This document shows, in pieces, positions 59,286 through 64,000 of a stretch of 64,000 nucleotides of DNA. A program made the position numbers and the translations under genes. Source of the DNA: Phlebotomus papatasi (Eukaryota; Arthropoda; Insecta; Diptera; Psychodidae). The notes beneath the pieces were generated by a model. The model had not been told where the DNA came from, did no database searches, and saw only the letters and a list, made by a program, of their open reading frames with translations. How positions within the stretch are numbered: the first letter of the stretch is position 1; the number at the start of each line of letters is the position of its first letter. The stretch covers positions 78,988,001-79,052,000 of the forward strand of contig NC_077222.1 of assembly GCF_024763615.1 (NCBI RefSeq). The letters are read 5' to 3'.

Positions 59286-59330
59286 CCCAAAGCTTTCGGC
59301 TCGGACTCCAAGCCTTCCTCAGTGGCTGGA
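59286..59330 (-). ncRNA. Hammerhead-ribozyme-like core in the left PLE arm
   Basis: Mirror copy of the motif at 60541-60585, on the minus strand: CUGANGA, a GGCU/AGCC stem, then GAAA. Confidence 0.4.
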
Positions 59331-59710
59331 CGGGAAAGAGCCTGTTTTATTTTCGTTCTGTATCATGCAAAAATTTTTTTTTTTTTTTTACAACTTACTC
59401 AAATCTTGAGATTTTCTAGCTTTGTCAGGGGGTCTGGGGGTTCACAGGGCATGGGATTTAGGGACTGCACTTTAAAATATTTTGGTTTTTTCTTAATTTT
59501 TAGGGTAGTAAGTAACTTCCTTTTCTTGTCTTGTGGGCTTCTTTGTGAGAACTGGTTCAAAGTTCATCCTCATACTGGTTTCTTTTGAAATTACCGTTGA
59601 AAATTTAAATTTCATTTTTGGATGCCCCTTCTCCAACCATCATTAATCATCTGGAGACATGTGAGCCATCAGCCTCAATGAGGGCGGCATAAACTGCTGA
59701 CAGATTTTCA

Positions 59711-60214
59711 ATGTCTTGTCTTTTGTTTACTGTTGTTGAGATGTTTCTTTTTATGTGTAGCATCTCCAAGACCATCCTTTTTTCCTGGTTTTTGTGCCTA
59801 GCAAGAACAAACAGAAAGTTCTTTAGCAAGGTAAAGGACCAGATACCACTGGAACAACAATCAAATGTGGTTTATGAGATACCGTGTGGAGGATGCGAAA
59901 AGAAATACATTGGCACCACGGGTCAGCTCCTCAAGAAACGCATCCAACAACATAAGAGGGATTGTAGGCCACCCATAAGGAACGACCAGGCCACTGCATT
60001 GTGTGCTCACTCCGCAAACACCGGCCACATTTTCCGATTCGAGGACACAAGAATTATTGATAGGCACAAAAACCAGGAAAAAAGGATGGTCTTGGAGATG
60101 CTACACATAAAAAGAAACATCTCAACAACAGTAAACAAAAGACAAGACATTGAAAATCTGTCAGCAGTTTATGCCGCCCTCATTGAGGCTGATGGCTCAC
60201 ATGTCTCCAGATGA
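59711..60214 (+). CDS. PLE GIY-YIG endonuclease domain (C-terminal fragment)
   Basis: The frame is open for 167 codons. The family-like part starts near residue 35 (about 59813), because the first 30 residues read through the opposite arm of the palindrome. Residues about 53-69 (VVYEIPCGGCEKKYIGTT) hold the GIY and YIG equivalents (VYEIP...YIG) and a C-x2-C pair. R77 in LKKRIQQH is the expected catalytic Arg, HSANTGH carries the two His of the CCHH finger, and E129 in MVLEM with a following N136 fit the distal catalytic Glu and conserved Asn. In PLEs this domain nicks target DNA and normally follows a reverse transcriptase; here the latter is missing. The stop (60212-60214) is intact and there are no frameshifts, suggesting recent insertion. 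Confidence 0.85.
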   Translation: MSCLLFTVVEMFLFMCSISKTILFSWFLCLARTNRKFFSKVKDQIPLEQQSNVVYEIPCGGCEKKYIGTTGQLLKKRIQQHKRDCRPPIRNDQATALCAHSANTGHIFRFEDTRIIDRHKNQEKRMVLEMLHIKRNISTTVNKRQDIENLSAVYAALIEADGSHVSR

Positions 60215-60540
60215 TTAATGATGGTTGGAGAAGGGGCATCCAAAAATGAAATTTAAATTTTCAACGGTAATTTCAAAAGAAACCAGTATGAGGATGAACT
60301 TTGAACCAGTTCTCACAAAGAAGCCCACAAGACAAGAAAAGGAAGTTACTTACTACCCTAAAAATTAAGAAAAAACCAAAATATTTTAAAGTGCAGTCCC
60401 TAAATCCCATGCCCTGTGAACCCCCAGACCCCCTGACAAAGCTAGAAAATCTCAAGATTTGAGTAAGTTGTAAAAAAAAAAAAAAAAAAAAAAAAAATTT
60501 TTTGCATGATACAGAACGAAAATAAAACAGGCTCTTTCCC

Positions 60541-60585
60541 GTCCAGCCACTGAGGAAGGCTTGGAGTCCGAGCCGAAAGCTTTGG
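60541..60585 (+). ncRNA. Hammerhead-ribozyme-like core in the right PLE arm
   Basis: CTGAGGA (fits C3-U4-G5-A6-N7-G8-A9) at 60550-60556 is followed by a GGCT..AGCC stem and CGAAA at 60574-60578, the order of the hammerhead core. PLE terminal repeats are known to carry hammerheads. I could not close stems I and III convincingly, so activity is uncertain. Confidence 0.45.
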
Positions 60586-61248
60586 GAAGAATTTACATGT
60601 TTTTCTGAGCTACCCTACACCCCCGACGTTCACCGGTTCTCATATCAAACACAAAAGACTGCAAATCGTTTGACCAATGCAAACAACAAGCGGCGAGACA
60701 TGATAATAACGTTTCTTTTCGTCGTGAGGTATCAGACATTGGTTCGCTTTTTTGTTACTTTTTGCTCTATACCTTTTGTTACTTTTTACCCCAAGTGGCC
60801 ATTTTTAATAAAAGGATTTTTGGAGAAAAGAACTTTTGTGAAATTCTAAAATGGATAGCGGATTCGTATTCAAAAAATCCAAATTATTTAGAAAATATTC
60901 ACCAGTGCATCAATTTTGGAAAATAAGTAGGTAATAATTGTTATGTTCTGCAAGGAAAATATTTCAAAAATAGAGCTGAAAATTTCGTTATTTTTATTTT
61001 CTAAATTCCTTGTTCGAATTCTAAGAAACTTACGACATTGAAAAAGGTCTATGGAGGCTATCTATAGAAAAAAATTGAGCCGCAATCTTTTTTACCTTGG
61101 AAGATATTGAATTTTGAATTTTTCGATTTGTGACTTTTGCCCCAGTCTCCCCTACTGCTCTTTCTGTGGAATTCAAGCAGCAAAATAAAGTCAAATTCCT
61201 GAATTTGCTTTATCGACTTTTTCACCTAGCTCTGGGTCTAGTGTTATA

Positions 61249-62296
61249 CAGTGTCGACCATAAGTTTCTTGGCAAATCTAAGTTCGAGAAACCAGTTGGA
61301 AAAAATTATAGAAAAAATAACTTTAAAATTTTTCTTTTTGCAAATGATTTGCTTGCAATTCATTGATGTTATTTAAGTATTTTGAAAAAATTTAATTCAT
61401 TTTATTTCATATCAAAAATAATTGGTTTCCCAAAGGTGAGCATTTTTCATCGACCAAAAGTTTCTTGACACATTTGTAAAACTTTCTCAAAATGGTGAAA
61501 TACGTGCAAATATGTTCTTTTAACCCAGTTATATTTTGAAGTTATGTCATTTGAGAGACAAATGGTGGGTTTGCACATTTATAAAGTTTTCAATGTCAAT
61601 TTATACATATAATGACCAACGCACAATAACTTTTGTTTGTAAACATGTTTTCAAAATTTCCTGTGAGAGTGAGCGAGATGACTAGATCTAGATTTCATTC
61701 ACTCTCACTGAAATGTCAAAAACATGTTTACTAAACAAAAGTTATTGTGCGCTGGGCATGAAAGGTATGACAAATATTAATAAAATAATGTGTTTTGTAA
61801 CTTTATAATTTAGGTTAAAATGGCAAGTTAGAAGAAGTTAAAGGATGAATAATCGTCTAGAGATACTGCCGGAAGGAATCTGCATCGTCACTCGTTTAAT
61901 TTTACGGAAAATCGTGACAGAATATACATAAAATCTTTAAAGTTTACGGTAATGAGGCACGAGTACATCTGGTAAACCCAGGGTTTCGATTCAGAGGGTT
62001 GATAACCACATTGTAAGTATCTCTGATAGTGACCTAGTCTGCTCCAAAAATTCAAAATCAGTTGGTTTTACAAATGTGTCAAGAAACTTTTGGCCGATGA
62101 AAAATGCTCAACTTTGGGAAAACAATTCTTTTTGATATGAAATAAAGTGAACTATTTTTTTTAATACGTGAATAACATCTATGGATTGCAAGCAAATCAT
62201 TTGCAAAAAGAAAAACTTTAAAAAGTTTTTTCTATATATTTTTTTTCAACTGGTTTATCGAACATAGATTTGTCAAGAAACTTATGGCCGACACTG
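61249..62296. mobile_element. TIR element with CAGTGTCGACCATAAGTTTC ends (Tc1/mariner-like)
   Basis: Left CAGTGTCGACCATAAGTTTC; right GAAACTTATGGCCGACACTG; TA target on both sides, 1048 bp. The TIRs are long (over 200 bp), including an inner CATCGACCAAAAGTTTCTTG block inverted at about 62078-62100. There is no transposase; a family E MITE sits near the middle. Confidence 0.82.
61614..61760. mobile_element. Family E palindromic MITE (nested)
   Basis: GCACAATAACTTTTGTTTGT at the left and ACAAAAGTTATTGTGCGC at the right, with GAGAGTGAGCGAGATGACTA and ATTCACTCTCAC in the core. This is the best-preserved copy in the window. Confidence 0.82.
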
Positions 62297-64000
62297 TACG
62301 TCTTTTATAATACTATACTTTCTTTGCCTTATTTAACAATTTTATTAATAAAATTATAAAATAATGTATTGTTTTAAAGTGTATTTTCTTACTTTGTTTT
62401 ATAATTTTATTATTCTTTCTTCCACTACATTGCTGTATTAAAAACAGGAATCATAAAATATTATAGCACAGGATTTAGCTACGATTCTTTTCATAAATGT
62501 AGTTTCAGAGAATTTTGTATATTTCTTAGTAAATTTAATAAATCAAGGCTCTCAAGGGAAATGTGATTCATTGGACAGACATTATCATGTGTACAAAGGG
62601 CATAAAGGGTCACTTTATTTTATCGAAATCATTCCCCATGAAATGTTGCCCTTTGGGAATTGAACCCTTGATGCATAGGAAATTAATTTATTGAAAATTG
62701 TTGAATTTATTTCAAGCTTTTGTTGGTGGGCCTTTGTGTGAAAAAATCTCTTCCCTCAGAAGGGACCCCATTTCCTTATCATCGAACCATAAAGGGTATA
62801 CTTTAAATGATTGCATGAAAGTGACCTGAAATCTCAATGGGACCAACCACAGTGAAATACATTTTGTTTATTTCTTTTTGAAGTCAATTGTTGAATTTCC
62901 TGAAGCAGCAAATTATTCATAAATTTCCTTTACACAATTTTGTGTTTTTTTTCCCAACAACTTCTCATTTTATAAACTAAACAGTGCACCTCATTTTAAA
63001 TATAGAAAAATCATGGCGGAAGAGGGCAAAAATAATCATTGAGTGGAAAAGGGGGATGTTCATTGGGGAGGAAATTAGATGCAAATTGTTTCGAGGATGG
63101 GATGTTTATGGTTGGAAAGCGTGGAAACGGATGTTACTGCAAGGGAAAAAACAAACTAGTGGCCTGTGTGGTGATTTAATGAAGTTTCAACTCTATTTTC
63201 TCTCTAGACCGTGAAAATATGCTTCACCTGTTTTTAACTTCACATTGGATGGACTCGGCTGTTCTTTCCCCCATTCTGTTAAGGAACACCACTTTACTTT
63301 CGTGGCAGTTTCTGTCTTGGAGGGATGCACGTTTCATTGTAAATTTCACACGAATACCGACAGGTTCATGTCCAACAATAGGATGTGAAATATCAAGGAA
63401 GACGGAAGGGTGTGGAATTGATTGCAGAAAGAAGGGCAAGTGGTGAAAAAAACACGCATAATTTTCAGGGTTCTTTTTTCACTTATCGATCTAGAAAGGA
63501 AATGCACGATCGTGAGAGAGGAATAATGTAAATTGACACAATTAAAAAATATTCTTGCTATACTTTCTTATTAGGGTTTGGGGTGTTAAAGACGTCCCTT
63601 CAGGGGAATATTTAATTTTTCCCAAGAAAAAGAAACCCTCTTGAGAAATCGTTGGATAATTTTTAAGTAAATGAAGATCTTGATAAATATTCAACATTAT
63701 TCGTATTAGAGTTTAATAAGGATATGGATTGTTGGACAAATATCCATTTTTGTGGGAAACTCTGTAAGAATGTTTTGGAGTCCAAAAGGATCACTAGTAA
63801 CGATCACGATCACTTATTGAGACGGTATGACGAGATGTTATGGGTGTGCTACAAGAAGGGTGGGTACATAAGACATATTGAACAAATGATTTTTTTGCCT
63901 CCTTTTTAATTCCACTGTCACTCCTCTCCACTTTAAATAGTAATATTAAGTTATACGGGCGCAACATGTTATTTTGTGAAGTTGGCAGTTCATTGAACTA
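62297..64000. other. Non-coding DNA to the window end
   Basis: No transposon is recognised. The ORFs at 62984-63214 and 63219-63446 follow one another but have no known domain, and a shadow ORF overlaps the second on the minus strand. The boundary of any further gene is not visible. Confidence 0.4.

Larger units (their letters stand above)
59195..60648 (+). mobile_element. Truncated Penelope-like element (PLE) with long inverted arms
   Basis: Arms 59224-59800 and 60061-60648 are near-identical inverted copies around a 260-bp unique loop; they differ mainly in the length of a poly-A/poly-T tract. The same 12 bases, ACACAAAAGACT, flank the unit at 59183-59194 and 60649-60660 as a target site duplication. 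A 29-bp extra piece sits at the left end before the inverted arm. Inverted terminal copies, variable target duplications and the GIY-YIG coding piece are typical of PLEs. The reverse transcriptase part is absent, so this copy cannot move on its own. It interrupts the TIR element 58775-61153. Confidence 0.88.
58775..61153. mobile_element. TIR element with AGGGGAGACTGGGG ends, split by a Penelope-like element
   Basis: Left AGGGGAGACTGGGGTAAAAA then GTCACA; right TGTGACTTTTGCCCCAGTCT then CCCCT; TA-flanked. Removing 59195-60660 leaves roughly 0.9 kb, with no intact transposase. A left-end fragment of the same family is at 39573. Confidence 0.8.

Noticed and set aside
59647..59829. Separate minus-strand gene ending in the same 60 residues as the PLE protein
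   Set aside because: It is the inverted arm of the PLE palindrome duplicating the C-terminal coding end, not a second gene.
62648..62680. tRNA T-arm-like word (GGGTTCAATTCCC on minus)
   Set aside because: No matching A box or cloverleaf around it.

Overview
The window looks like nuclear DNA of a fly-like insect (Diptera, possibly a lower dipteran; the exact lineage is not established). It is AT-rich, has short GT-AG introns, and carries close relatives of Drosophila tramtrack (ttk), gonadal (gdl) and mRpS33. The intervening DNA is crowded with small terminal-inverted-repeat (TIR) transposons. I see no bacterial operons and no CRISPR array.

Layout: at the left end two small plus-strand genes lie head to tail: a gdl/DGCR6-family gene (885-1567, one 77-bp intron) and mitochondrial ribosomal protein S33 (1702-2037). 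Convergent with them, on the minus strand, is a ttk gene running from a start codon at 24124 down to 2914. Four shared exons (24124-23987, 23483-23037, 22526-22413, 20875-20767) encode a BTB domain, an AT-hook and an acidic linker. They total 808 nt and end in phase 1. Three separate terminal exons each encode a pair of C2H2 zinc fingers, and all three have phase-1 acceptors: a p69/beta-type exon (19843-19011), a p88/alpha-type exon (13590-12833) and a third, unfamiliar pair (3515-2914). The predicted products are 546, 521 and 469 aa, with shared dimerisation and corepressor parts but different DNA-binding ends.

From 24 kb to 64 kb there is no convincing protein-coding gene of the host. About 26.3-36.7 kb is largely free of recognisable transposons and may hold ttk 5' exons and control DNA. 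Two tRNA-Asn(GTT) genes lie in opposite orientation about 1 kb apart (36749-36822 minus, 37838-37911 plus). About 39-62.3 kb is again transposon-rich.

The mobile DNA is strikingly nested. A 234-bp TA-flanked TIR family occurs five times, twice inside larger related elements. A 2.3-kb TIR element at 13690-15980 carries two other foldback elements. A TTAA-flanked, piggyBac-type miniature element at 55720-56807 carries two more. A 2.4-kb TIR element at 58775-61153 is interrupted by a truncated Penelope-like retroelement (59195-60648) with a GIY-YIG endonuclease domain, 580-bp inverted arms, a 12-bp target duplication and hammerhead-ribozyme-like cores. A duplicated splice acceptor in ttk intron 2 and a 110-bp perfect hairpin near 25.8 kb are other oddities.
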